DNA from: Massilia sp. YIM B02769
GTDB taxonomy: Bacteria > Pseudomonadota > Gammaproteobacteria > Burkholderiales > Burkholderiaceae_D
Length of the DNA: 64,000 nucleotides
Assembly (NCBI RefSeq): GCF_030411995.1
Contig: NZ_JASNRC010000019.1
Coordinates: 1 to 64,000 of the forward strand
Reading direction: 5' to 3'
Below, in pieces: positions 1 to 7,701 of the stretch (positions are counted from its first letter, which is position 1; every line of letters begins with the position of its first letter). The translations under genes were made by a program, and so were the position numbers. The notes below the pieces were generated by a model. That model did not search any database and was not told the origin of the DNA. It worked only from the letters and a program-made list of their open reading frames with translations.

Positions 1-85
1 TTACGATCCCAGTGTTATAAAACGAGCCACAAATAGCGTCAGCTCGGCCTTCGCCCGATTTGCTCAACAAAGCCCTTACCTGACC

Positions 86-832
86 TCACAGGACATGATG
101 ACTTAACATTCGCACTTGCGTGTCGCCGCTTCGTGCCAGTCGTTCGATCTTAACTGCCCTGATTTCACTATAGCCGTCCACTGGCACAGCCTTGAGTACC
201 CCCACAGCTTCGTCAAAACGGCCCAGCAAGCGCAGCAGTTCCCCTTGCTGGATCATGTCCCTCGGCTGTACTTCACCATCCTGCAACATGCTCAAAATCG
301 CTTCCATGTTGGCCCGCTCGGCCGCCTCCGGCCAAGTAGGCACATCAGGCAGGGGAGAGTCGTCGAATCGACTACGGTAGCGGTCATTCAAACCCCACCA
401 GATGCGATTCCTCAGCCACAGAAGCCGGTCCCTTCGCACGCCCTTAGAGCGCGCTAACACGTATGCCACGTCGTCAAAATTCACGCTGCCGATGTACTGC
501 GCCTTTCCCCAAGACGCCATCGCCTGGGACCATTCCTCTTCGTCCTGAAGCAGCCCTTGCGGGTCGCCGCGCCAAAGCAGCCATGTGCGTGTGAAGCGCC
601 CAATTGGCCGTGGAGTTTGGGGCATGATCCCGACAGACTCGATATCGTCCAGCCAAAACAACGCCGCGCAGGCTTTGCAGCGGACCAACGGCTCCTGGCG
701 GAATGTAAAGGTCGGTTTCCCATCCGACCAGTCTTGGACGCCGAAAAAATTGGCGCTACGTAGTCGCGGGCGAAGGAAAAAAGCATCGCAGCCGGGGCAT
801 GCATGAACAGAGGAGGAGGAGAAGCTGGTCAT
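86..832 (-). CDS. Hypothetical protein with putative N-terminal zinc ribbon
   Basis: This 248-residue protein has no function that I recognise. Two CxxC pairs, Cys12/Cys15 and Cys52/Cys55, are spaced like a zinc ribbon. The middle is rich in Trp and Arg. The C-terminal third (for example ELLRLLGRFDEAVGVLKAV) looks like one TPR-type helical hairpin. The ATG at 832 has only a weak ribosome binding site. No signal peptide or membrane segment is visible, so it is probably cytoplasmic. The next gene, 978-1670, lies on the same strand 145 bp upstream. It sits in the less GC-rich left segment together with a repressor and a large putative defence protein, so it may be island cargo. That link is inferred from position only. 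Confidence 0.6.
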   Translation of the reverse strand: MTSFSSSSVHACPGCDAFFLRPRLRSANFFGVQDWSDGKPTFTFRQEPLVRCKACAALFWLDDIESVGIMPQTPRPIGRFTRTWLLWRGDPQGLLQDEEEWSQAMASWGKAQYIGSVNFDDVAYVLARSKGVRRDRLLWLRNRIWWGLNDRYRSRFDDSPLPDVPTWPEAAERANMEAILSMLQDGEVQPRDMIQQGELLRLLGRFDEAVGVLKAVPVDGYSEIRAVKIERLARSGDTQVRMLSHHVL

Positions 833-977
833 GCCAGCTATCGTAACTCTGCAATACCTATATGGCTATACACCAAGGTCCAGCTACCGCTGCTCTCGAA
901 CCGAGCCTATATTCGATAGTCAATGGGTATTGTATATGCAATTAAATTTATAAAGTCTCATTCGACTAGCGAGGCCG

Positions 978-1670
978 TCATTCCTCGTCCCGGTAGTTCG
1001 TCGCAATAAGCTGGTCGCACAGCATCGTGGCACCATCCCGGAGAATACGCAGCCGCGACATCCGGGGGATATGGTTGCAAACCCATGTCATCTTGGCATG
1101 TAGTGTCATGTCAGGCTTGAAGTTCAATCCCTTTGGCTCTTCCATGTACTGCCCCCATGGCTCTACGGCCTGCGAAGCGGGCGCAGGAGGCGCTTGCTCG
1201 ACTTTAACCGCCACTTTGATAGGCGCAACAACTTGCGCTTCTCCTAGAGCCTCTGGCGAAGTCGGGATTTTTTCTGGCTCTTGAACAGTATCCTCATTCG
1301 CCTGTGACTCGTCACTTTGCTCATTCATCAGCAACCGCAAGTCATGCTCGGCATCAGAAATGTAAAGCGCATATTTCCTATCTTCCGCTTCATTAGGTTC
1401 GAGGTCGACCTTCATAGCACGCAACGATCGAATCACCTCTTCCAAGGCAGCACGCTGAGTCTTATAGGTCGGGTTTGGGCGCCGGCCATCCATGCCCCAG
1501 TCACGTTTGAACCACTGGGGGTCCTCAGACAGGATCAGGTGACAGCTAACCTCGTCTTCAAGCCATCCGCTCCAAACAATCGCCCAGGTTTCAGGATCGA
1601 GTTCAAAAATCCACAGTGGGCCATACGCGCCGCGCTTGCGATGTAGGAGGGTGTTCAAGTATGTGCGCAC
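978..1670 (-). CDS. Hypothetical protein, 230 aa, divergent from the XRE regulator
   Basis: I do not recognise this family. The start is a GTG at 1670, preceded by AAGGG about seven bases upstream; no in-frame ATG serves better. Residues 1-105 look folded and rich in Trp and aromatic residues (for example WSGWLEDEVSCHLILSEDP). Residues 115-175 are a Glu/Pro/Ala-rich, probably disordered linker. The last 50 residues are a basic, helical C-terminal block (KMTWVCNHIPRMSRLRILRD). There is no signal peptide. The gene is transcribed away from the repressor at 1764, and the 93-bp gap between them holds a palindromic operator, so the two may share control. Codon use and base composition fit the neighbouring accessory genes rather than the GC-rich remainder. 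Confidence 0.6.
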   Translation of the reverse strand: MRTYLNTLLHRKRGAYGPLWIFELDPETWAIVWSGWLEDEVSCHLILSEDPQWFKRDWGMDGRRPNPTYKTQRAALEEVIRSLRAMKVDLEPNEAEDRKYALYISDAEHDLRLLMNEQSDESQANEDTVQEPEKIPTSPEALGEAQVVAPIKVAVKVEQAPPAPASQAVEPWGQYMEEPKGLNFKPDMTLHAKMTWVCNHIPRMSRLRILRDGATMLCDQLIATNYRDEE

Positions 1671-1713
1671 AAGGTTGCCCTTTCGTCAGGCAGGGTACAG
1701 GAAAGGATCGTAT

Positions 1714-1761
1714 TCTACGTTTATCGTAGAGAAAATTCCAAGGCATTCTACGATTATCGGA
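1714..1761. promoter_or_regulatory. Putative operator pair for the XRE regulator
   Basis: A perfect inverted repeat, TCTACG-TTTAT-CGTAGA, occupies 1714-1730. A second, imperfect copy, TCTACG-ATTAT-CGGAGG, starts at 1747, 33 bases (about three helical turns) downstream, and runs up to the repressor start codon. This arrangement is typical of autoregulated XRE-family repressors. It could also control the divergent gene that starts at 1670. Binding itself is inferred. Confidence 0.6.
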
Positions 1762-1763
1762 GG

Positions 1764-2096
1764 ATGCCGCCACGCCGCTTCCCCTCTAGCAGCTCAATCT
1801 TTGGACAACGACTTCGTCAGGCACGAGCGCGCGCGGGCTTGCCACAGGATCGCCTTGGTGTTTTGGCCGGTTTGGAAGAATCGTCGAGTAGTGCCCGCAT
1901 CAGCCGTTACGAAAGCGGCGTGCATGAGCCACCTCTACTCTTCACAGAGTCGCTGGCGCGGGTTCTGGGTGTGCCCGCAGCGTATTTCTACTGCAAGGAC
2001 GATCGTCTGGCCGAGATCATCTTGCATTATGCAGACATGTCCGAACCCCGGCGGAGCGAGCTCCAGGCGAAAGCAGCAGAACTGGCCCAACATTAA
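1764..2096 (+). CDS. XRE-family helix-turn-helix transcriptional regulator
   Basis: This 110-residue protein carries a Cro/C1-type DNA-binding domain at about residues 12-65: FGQRLRQARARAGLPQ, then LGVLAGLEE and the recognition region ISRYESG, followed by an ARVLGVPAAYFYCKDD segment typical of the family. It should act as a DNA-binding repressor in the cytoplasm. The only usable in-frame start is ATG 1764. GGAGG lies directly against it, too close to act as a normal ribosome binding site, so the transcript may be leaderless or poorly translated. Two palindromes immediately upstream suggest autorepression. The large gene at 2170 follows after 73 bp on the same strand, so the regulator probably controls it too. 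Confidence 0.85.
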   Translation: MPPRRFPSSSSIFGQRLRQARARAGLPQDRLGVLAGLEESSSSARISRYESGVHEPPLLFTESLARVLGVPAAYFYCKDDRLAEIILHYADMSEPRRSELQAKAAELAQH

Positions 2097-2169
2097 GATA
2101 AGCGCACACAGCGCGCGTCTATCAATAAATGATGCAGGCGCCCAGCGCCATAAGGCAGGAGGTTGCAGC

Positions 2170-5100
2170 ATGCAATGGATCGACGACAAGGCCCTTGAAA
2201 CTTGGGCTACCCTTTTCAACGCCCGCGAGATGGTAACCGCAATGCTGGCGGACCTGATCAGTGTGACGATCGACGATGCATCGCGGTTTCGCTTCCCGAG
2301 CGGCGAGGCCAGCCAGTTGCGCGGCTGGGATGGCGATCTGGAGACAGAAGAGGCAAAGGGCTTTGTTCCAAAAGGTAAGTCTAAATGGGAATTTGGCACC
2401 GGGCCTGGCGCTTCAAAAGCCACCGCCGACTATGGAAAGCGGACCAACCAGACCCCTGCCGCCGAGATGGCCGAGAACACGCTCGTCCTAGTTAACCTTG
2501 GAGGCTGGAACACCTCGACCAAAAAGATCCCGGAATGGGAAGATGACCGCCGCAACGAAGGAAAATGGAAGGATGTCCGATACCTCGACGGCCCGATGCT
2601 GGTTCAGTGGCTCAAAGACTATCCGGCCATTGCGGCTCGCTACGCCCGCAATGTTCTAAAGACGGCTCCTCAAGAAGGAGCCTTGAGCACCGACGAATAC
2701 TGGGAAGAATTCAGCACGCAGTTCAATCCACAACTCAGCGAGAAGGTTGTCATTGCTGACCGACAAAAAGAGGCTGATGAGTTAATTGTAAGGCTTCTTG
2801 GGAAACCCGAATCTTTCATGCTGGGCGCTGAGACGTCCGAGGATGTCATCGCATTCGCGGTCGCGGCGATCCGTAGTGCGGAGCCAGGCGTACGCAAATC
2901 GTTGGAGTCCAGAACGTTGATCGTCCGCACCGAGGCAGCCGCTCGATTCCTTGCAATGAAATCCAAGATGGTTTTCATTGCTACCGGCTTCGCCGAGCCA
3001 TTGGCAGGCGTGCTCGCCAAAAATTGCCCTACGTTGTCAGCCGTAACGGGCGCACAAGCCAAGCGCAGCCCGATGCTGAAACGGCCGACCGCTTCAGGCA
3101 TGGTGCCTGGGTTCATCGAAATGGGGCTCCAGCACGGGCAGGGCTATGAACTTGCACATCGATGCGGGCGCAGCCTGACGATTCTGAAGCGCCTCATCAA
3201 GAACGCCCCCGTTGCCGACCCCGCGTGGGTGGACCAAGCGACCGCGCTGAAGCCTACGCTTCTCGCCGGCGGTTGGTCAAGCGACCACCCAGCCGACTGC
3301 GAAGTGCTAAAGGAATTGGGAGGCTATGCCACCTATGGCGCCTTGGAGGGCGTCCTCATGCCCACGCTCGACATACCGGATCGCCCTGTGGACAGGGAAT
3401 CCGATGTCTGGCACGTGCGCGCACCTGTGGACGCCTTTTACTTCTACGGCCGTCAGCTCAGTGACGACGACCTGACGCGACTGCGTGACGCCATCGTCAA
3501 GGTCTTCAGTAAGGATCCCGAGCCGCCGTCCCTAGAGCAAGAATTCAATGAGGCCAAAGCCCAGCCGTTGGACTACAGCCAATGGTTGCGCGACGGTCTA
3601 GCATTGACGCTGTTAGTGATCGCGTCGATGCATGATGTGGCAGACTTGCACGTCAAGGGCAAGTCTGCGCAGCAGTATGTCGACGAGGTGATCAACGCGC
3701 TGCCTGAATGGGGCAAATCGCATCATTCAATCGTGCGTCTCGGCGACCAAACCATGCTTTTCGCCGAGGCCGCGCCCAATCCGTTTTTGAAGGCCCTTGA
3801 GTCTATGCTCGGGGGTGCCCCTGAGCAGGTCGCACAGATTTTCGAGTCGGAGCGCGACTTCTTTGGCCCGTGGAGCTCGCACGTGCACTTCCTTTGGGCA
3901 CTGGAGACGATTGCCTGGGACCCGCGATACCTAAACCGTGCAGCACTAGTTCTCGCCAAGCTCGGCCAACTAGATCCGGAGCCGGATTCGAATCATGTGA
4001 ATCGGCCGATTAACAGCCTGCGAGATATCTTGCTTGGCTGGTCGCCTAATACGTATGCATTGCAGCCTCAGCGTATCGCATGCCTCGATTTGGTGTTGGC
4101 GGCGTGCCCCGACATTGGCTGGCAATTGCTCAAAAAGCTTCTGCCCCGCCGCATGGACTCGTCGTCCCCGACTCAGCATCCTAAGCTACGCGATCTGGCG
4201 CCTGAAAAGCCAGAAGAGATTACTCTTGAATTGGTGTGGGAATTTGAAACCGCGGTCGTCGATCGGGCTCTTGTCGCGGCCGGCGATGACGAGAGCCGTC
4301 TGAAAGTTTTCGTGGAAAAGATTGGCGAATTACAACCGTCAAATCGGGCAAAGGTCCTCGCCCGCTACGACAACTACCTCACTACTCACAGCGGGGCTGA
4401 AGGTAACCCAATCTGGCACGCGCTCAAAGACGAGTCGGCTCGCAATGAGTACTTCGGTGATTCAGCCTGGGCATTAACCAGCGAAGAGCTTGCTGCGGTC
4501 AAAGATTTGGTCGAACGTCATAAGCCAACCGATCCCCTTGTATCTGATCGCCATGTGTTCGATGATTGGATGCCACATATTGGAAAATACGACCCAAAGG
4601 CCGAAGTAGTCGACGCCACTGCCTTACGCAAGGAAGTCCTTGAGCGCGTGCTAGTACGAGACGGCGTGCCCTGCATTTTAAAGCTCGCGAAAATAGTCAA
4701 ATTGCCGGAACTGCTCGGCCAGTCTTTGCGCCAAGTTCCGTTCTCCCTTGAACAAACTTTTGAGCTGATGCAGGGTGCTTTGGCCCCTACTGCGCCACCG
4801 GCCCTGTCGTACTACGTCTCCGCATTTGGTTTCGATAAGTTCGATGATCAATGGAAGAACTCTTTCCATGATCGCGTTATGTCGCAAATCCCGGATAACG
4901 CGGCGAAGGCCAAGCTTTTGCTCGGGTGGTCATCTACTCGGCCGACTTGGGACTATGTTGAAGGCCTCGGCGGCGAAGTGCGGGAACAATATTGGCGTCA
5001 ACTGAGTCTGTTGCCGGATGAAGGGCCGCTTGAAGATCTCCTGTTTGCGATTGATCAGTTCCGAAGCGTTGGACGGGACATCGACGTCTTGAGCTGGGGG

Positions 5101-5919
5101 CATAGACGAAACAAGGACCTGCCTTCTGACGTGCTCGTGGACCTGCTCGACAAGGGAGTAGGTCAGGCCGATGATACCCTCATGCGCATGGGCAACATGC
5201 TGGCCTATTACATAGGACTGGCGTTGAAGGAGCTGCGAACGCGCAGCGATGTCGAAAAGCTGAAAATCGCCAAATTGGAATACTCGTATTTGCCGCTTTT
5301 GCGCCACGAGCGTGAACCGCTGACAATCTACGATTTGTTGGCATCAACCCCTGAGATGTTCGTCGAGGTACTGTCCGGTGTCTTCCGGGGCAAGAACGCC
5401 CCAGTCGATCAGGTCCGCACTGATGAGATGCGGGTACGGGCAATTATCTCGTACGACCTGCTGTCAGAATTCAAGAATATTCCTGGCTTGCACGAAGGAA
5501 AAATCAACGCGCGAGAATTATCCGATTGGGTGGTGAAGATCAGAGCTTTAACGGCTGCCAAAGGCTTGGATGACATCGGAGACCAGCGGATTGGATTCGT
5601 TCTGGCTTATGCACCTCAGGATGTCGATGAGCCGTTCTGGCCTCCTTCAGCGGTATGCCAGGTGATCGAAGCGTTGGCGTCCGAGCAAATCGAAAGAGGA
5701 TTTGCAATTGAGTGTTTTAATAAGCGTGGAACCTATATTAAAGGAATCAACGAGGGAGGAGAGCAAGAGCGCGAGTTTGCCAAGCGTTACAAAGCATGGG
5801 CAGACGCGACGCTTAAGTACCCTCGGACATCGGCGATGTTGATAGCAATCTCTGAGGACTGGGTTCGAAATGCAGAGCGCGCGGACGTCCAGGCTGAAAA
5901 GAGTAAGCTGAAGAGGTAA
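2170..5919 (+). CDS. Large putative defence protein: PD-(D/E)xK-like N-terminus, degenerate STAND-like core, helical C-terminus
   Basis: This protein has 1249 residues. The start is ATG 2170, chosen because AGGAGG lies seven bases upstream; the reading frame is open back to 1636, but that part overlaps the regulator and lacks family character. Residues 50-80 carry WDG (Asp54) and KWEFGT (Glu74), then a Lys-rich helix, a spacing like the Mrr/Cap4-type PD-(D/E)xK nuclease fold. Residues 205-345 resemble a P-loop STAND NTPase core, but no Walker A lysine is visible; GRSLTILKRL near 333-342 looks like the sensor helix. Residues 350-1249 are mostly helical, possibly a repeat-type sensor. The domain reading is from pattern recognition only. 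Position next to a repressor and a tRNA gene favours an anti-phage or other defence role. No membrane segment is seen. Confidence 0.5.
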   Translation: MQWIDDKALETWATLFNAREMVTAMLADLISVTIDDASRFRFPSGEASQLRGWDGDLETEEAKGFVPKGKSKWEFGTGPGASKATADYGKRTNQTPAAEMAENTLVLVNLGGWNTSTKKIPEWEDDRRNEGKWKDVRYLDGPMLVQWLKDYPAIAARYARNVLKTAPQEGALSTDEYWEEFSTQFNPQLSEKVVIADRQKEADELIVRLLGKPESFMLGAETSEDVIAFAVAAIRSAEPGVRKSLESRTLIVRTEAAARFLAMKSKMVFIATGFAEPLAGVLAKNCPTLSAVTGAQAKRSPMLKRPTASGMVPGFIEMGLQHGQGYELAHRCGRSLTILKRLIKNAPVADPAWVDQATALKPTLLAGGWSSDHPADCEVLKELGGYATYGALEGVLMPTLDIPDRPVDRESDVWHVRAPVDAFYFYGRQLSDDDLTRLRDAIVKVFSKDPEPPSLEQEFNEAKAQPLDYSQWLRDGLALTLLVIASMHDVADLHVKGKSAQQYVDEVINALPEWGKSHHSIVRLGDQTMLFAEAAPNPFLKALESMLGGAPEQVAQIFESERDFFGPWSSHVHFLWALETIAWDPRYLNRAALVLAKLGQLDPEPDSNHVNRPINSLRDILLGWSPNTYALQPQRIACLDLVLAACPDIGWQLLKKLLPRRMDSSSPTQHPKLRDLAPEKPEEITLELVWEFETAVVDRALVAAGDDESRLKVFVEKIGELQPSNRAKVLARYDNYLTTHSGAEGNPIWHALKDESARNEYFGDSAWALTSEELAAVKDLVERHKPTDPLVSDRHVFDDWMPHIGKYDPKAEVVDATALRKEVLERVLVRDGVPCILKLAKIVKLPELLGQSLRQVPFSLEQTFELMQGALAPTAPPALSYYVSAFGFDKFDDQWKNSFHDRVMSQIPDNAAKAKLLLGWSSTRPTWDYVEGLGGEVREQYWRQLSLLPDEGPLEDLLFAIDQFRSVGRDIDVLSWGHRRNKDLPSDVLVDLLDKGVGQADDTLMRMGNMLAYYIGLALKELRTRSDVEKLKIAKLEYSYLPLLRHEREPLTIYDLLASTPEMFVEVLSGVFRGKNAPVDQVRTDEMRVRAIISYDLLSEFKNIPGLHEGKINARELSDWVVKIRALTAAKGLDDIGDQRIGFVLAYAPQDVDEPFWPPSAVCQVIEALASEQIERGFAIECFNKRGTYIKGINEGGEQEREFAKRYKAWADATLKYPRTSAMLIAISEDWVRNAERADVQAEKSKLKR

Positions 5920-6426
5920 GCCCCTGAACGCTGTCGTCCTTCAGAATAAAATCCACCGCATGCGATCGGAAATCACAGCGGCAAAACGAGGCGCTCTAGA
6001 GGCGTGAGTTCAGCAAGCCGGGCTGAAGTTGGAAGGCTCGCCCTGCCCTAGGCGGCCTCACGAGTTACCTGCCTCGGAACCCGTCAATATGCACGGGCCT
6101 TGGACCTTGGGTCGACGAGTTAAGCTTAATCGCGAATCAGCGGCAGCGGCAGCGGTGGCAACTAAAATAACGATCATGTAGATTTTTGCCGCGCCCCTGC
6201 ACCCCGCACTCACGTACTCAACGGACTAACGCAGCGTTTTGCAAGCCTGCGACTTCTTCCGTCGACGCAAAGCAGCAGCTTTCTTTGCATTTACGTTGCC
6301 CGTGGATACTCTACGCTATCGGCACTTATGACGATGAACGACTCGCAGACTCAGCAACAAGAACCGTCGCGTTGAAAGACTAGGGTTACACACCGGTTAC
6401 ATTAATACGAAAGTAGCGTCACGAAG
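5920..6426. other. Gene-poor gap between the putative island gene and the tRNA terminator
   Basis: I see no credible gene in these 507 bases. An open frame at 6186-6383 encodes 65 residues of low-complexity sequence without a ribosome binding site. The stretch lies at the 3' side of the tRNA-Thr gene, where an integrated element would have its junction, but I find no integrase and no clear copy of the tRNA 3' end. Confidence 0.5.
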
Positions 6427-6458
6427 AAAAAAGGGTCACACGCAAAAGCATGTAACCC
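6427..6458 (-). terminator. Rho-independent terminator of tRNA-Thr
   Basis: Read on the minus strand, an 11-bp stem (GGGTTACATGC with GCGTGTGACCC, including two G-U pairs) closes a TTTT loop and is followed by six T residues. It begins 22 bases after the 3' end of the tRNA gene and fits an intrinsic terminator. Confidence 0.85.
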
Positions 6459-6480
6459 CTTGATTTTCCTGCTGAATTCT

Positions 6481-6556
6481 TGGTGCCGCTGACCGGAATC
6501 GAACTGGTGACCTTCGCATTACGAATGCGCTGCTCTACCGACTGAGCTACAGCGGC
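6481..6556 (-). tRNA. tRNA-Thr (anticodon CGT)
   Basis: This is a 76-base tRNA gene with encoded CCA. The acceptor stem is GCCGCTG paired with CAGCGGC, the D arm starts GCTCAGTCGGTAGAGC, the anticodon loop is TTCGTAA with anticodon CGT (reads ACG), and the T arm contains TTCGATTC. The anticodon arm matches the E. coli thrW type closely. Such genes are common phage and island integration sites, and base composition changes on its 3' side here. Confidence 0.97.
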
Positions 6557-6667
6557 TCTACGCCAGGCTATCCCGACGAAGAGCCGTATTCTAGCAACAA
6601 CGTAGCAAACGTGCTAGTCCGGCTCGGCAATTTCGCGCCGGATTTGCCAAATAATTACTGCCGCAGT

Positions 6668-7672
6668 TTATTGTTCCTGGTGGTAACGGGTCACCAGCTC
6701 GACTTCTTCCTTCGACCCCAGGAACACCGGCACGCGCTGGTGCAGCTTGGTCGGAGAAATGTCCATGATGCGGTTCACGCCATCGGTGGCCGCGCCACCG
6801 GCCTGCTCGACGATCATCGCCATCGGATTGGCTTCGTACATCAGGCGCAGCTTGCCCGGTTGCGATGGGTCGCGCATGTCGGCCGGGTACATGAAGACAC
6901 CGCCGCGGTTCAGGATGCGGTGCACGTCGGCCACCATCGAGGCGATCCAGCGCATGTTGAAGTCCTTGCCGCGCGCACCGGTTTTACCGGCCAGCATTTC
7001 GTCGACGTAACGCTGCACCGGCGGATGCCAGTGGCGTTTGTTCGACATGTTGATCGCAAACTCTTTCGTGCTCGCCGGGATCTGCATGTTGCTCTGGGTG
7101 AGGACCCAGGAACCCATTTCGCGGTCGAGGGTGAAGCAGTGCACGCCGTCGCCGGTGGTCAGCACCAGCATGGTCTGCGGGCCATACACCGCGTAGCCGG
7201 CCGCCACCTGGGCCGTGCCCAGCTGCAGGAAGGCGGCTTCGGTCGGTTCGCCCATGCCTTCCGGGGCCTTGAGCACCGAGAAGATGGTGCCGATCGACAC
7301 ATTGACGTCGATATTCGAGGAGCCGTCGAGCGGATCGAAGAGCAGCATGTACTCGCCCTTCGGATAGCGGTTCGGGATCGGGTGGATGCTTTCCATTTCT
7401 TCCGACGCCATGGCCGCCAGGTGGCCGCCCCACTCGTTCGCTTCCAGCAAAATCTCGTTGGAAATCACGTCCAGCTTCTTCTGCACTTCGCCCTGGATGT
7501 TCTCGGTGTCGGCGCTGCCGAGGATGTCGCCCAGCGCGCCCTTGCTGACTTCATAGCTGATGCGCTTGCAGGCGCGGGCCACGACCTCGATCAGGAGGCG
7601 CAGCTCGGCCGGAATGGTGTTGTGGAGGCGCTGCTCCTCCACGAGGTGTTGCGTGAGACTGACGCGTTTCAT
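6668..7672 (-). CDS. fbp: Fructose-1,6-bisphosphatase class 1
   Basis: Fbp hydrolyses fructose 1,6-bisphosphate to fructose 6-phosphate and phosphate, the gluconeogenic step that bypasses phosphofructokinase, in the cytoplasm with Mg2+. The 334-residue length matches the class I enzyme (E. coli 332). The metal- and substrate-binding motif DPLDGSSNIDVN lies near residue 112. Other family blocks include GTIFSVLKAP, the RWIASMVADVHRIL block and a GGVFMYPAD substrate loop. The ATG at 7672 lies 29 bases after the pepN stop at 7702, so the two genes are probably cotranscribed. Nothing is truncated and base composition is that of the GC-rich chromosome. Confidence 0.97.
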   Translation of the reverse strand: MKRVSLTQHLVEEQRLHNTIPAELRLLIEVVARACKRISYEVSKGALGDILGSADTENIQGEVQKKLDVISNEILLEANEWGGHLAAMASEEMESIHPIPNRYPKGEYMLLFDPLDGSSNIDVNVSIGTIFSVLKAPEGMGEPTEAAFLQLGTAQVAAGYAVYGPQTMLVLTTGDGVHCFTLDREMGSWVLTQSNMQIPASTKEFAINMSNKRHWHPPVQRYVDEMLAGKTGARGKDFNMRWIASMVADVHRILNRGGVFMYPADMRDPSQPGKLRLMYEANPMAMIVEQAGGAATDGVNRIMDISPTKLHQRVPVFLGSKEEVELVTRYHQEQ

Positions 7673-7701
7673 GAACTTCCTTTTGCTGGTATTGAATTGT
7701 T

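Noticed and set aside
1636..2169. Upstream extension of the large protein frame to 1636
   Set aside because: It overlaps the XRE gene in another frame, has no ribosome binding site, and its residues look random; ATG 2170 has AGGAGG at ideal distance.
6186..6383. 65-residue open frame in the gap before the tRNA
   Set aside because: No ribosome binding site, low-complexity composition, and no family resemblance.
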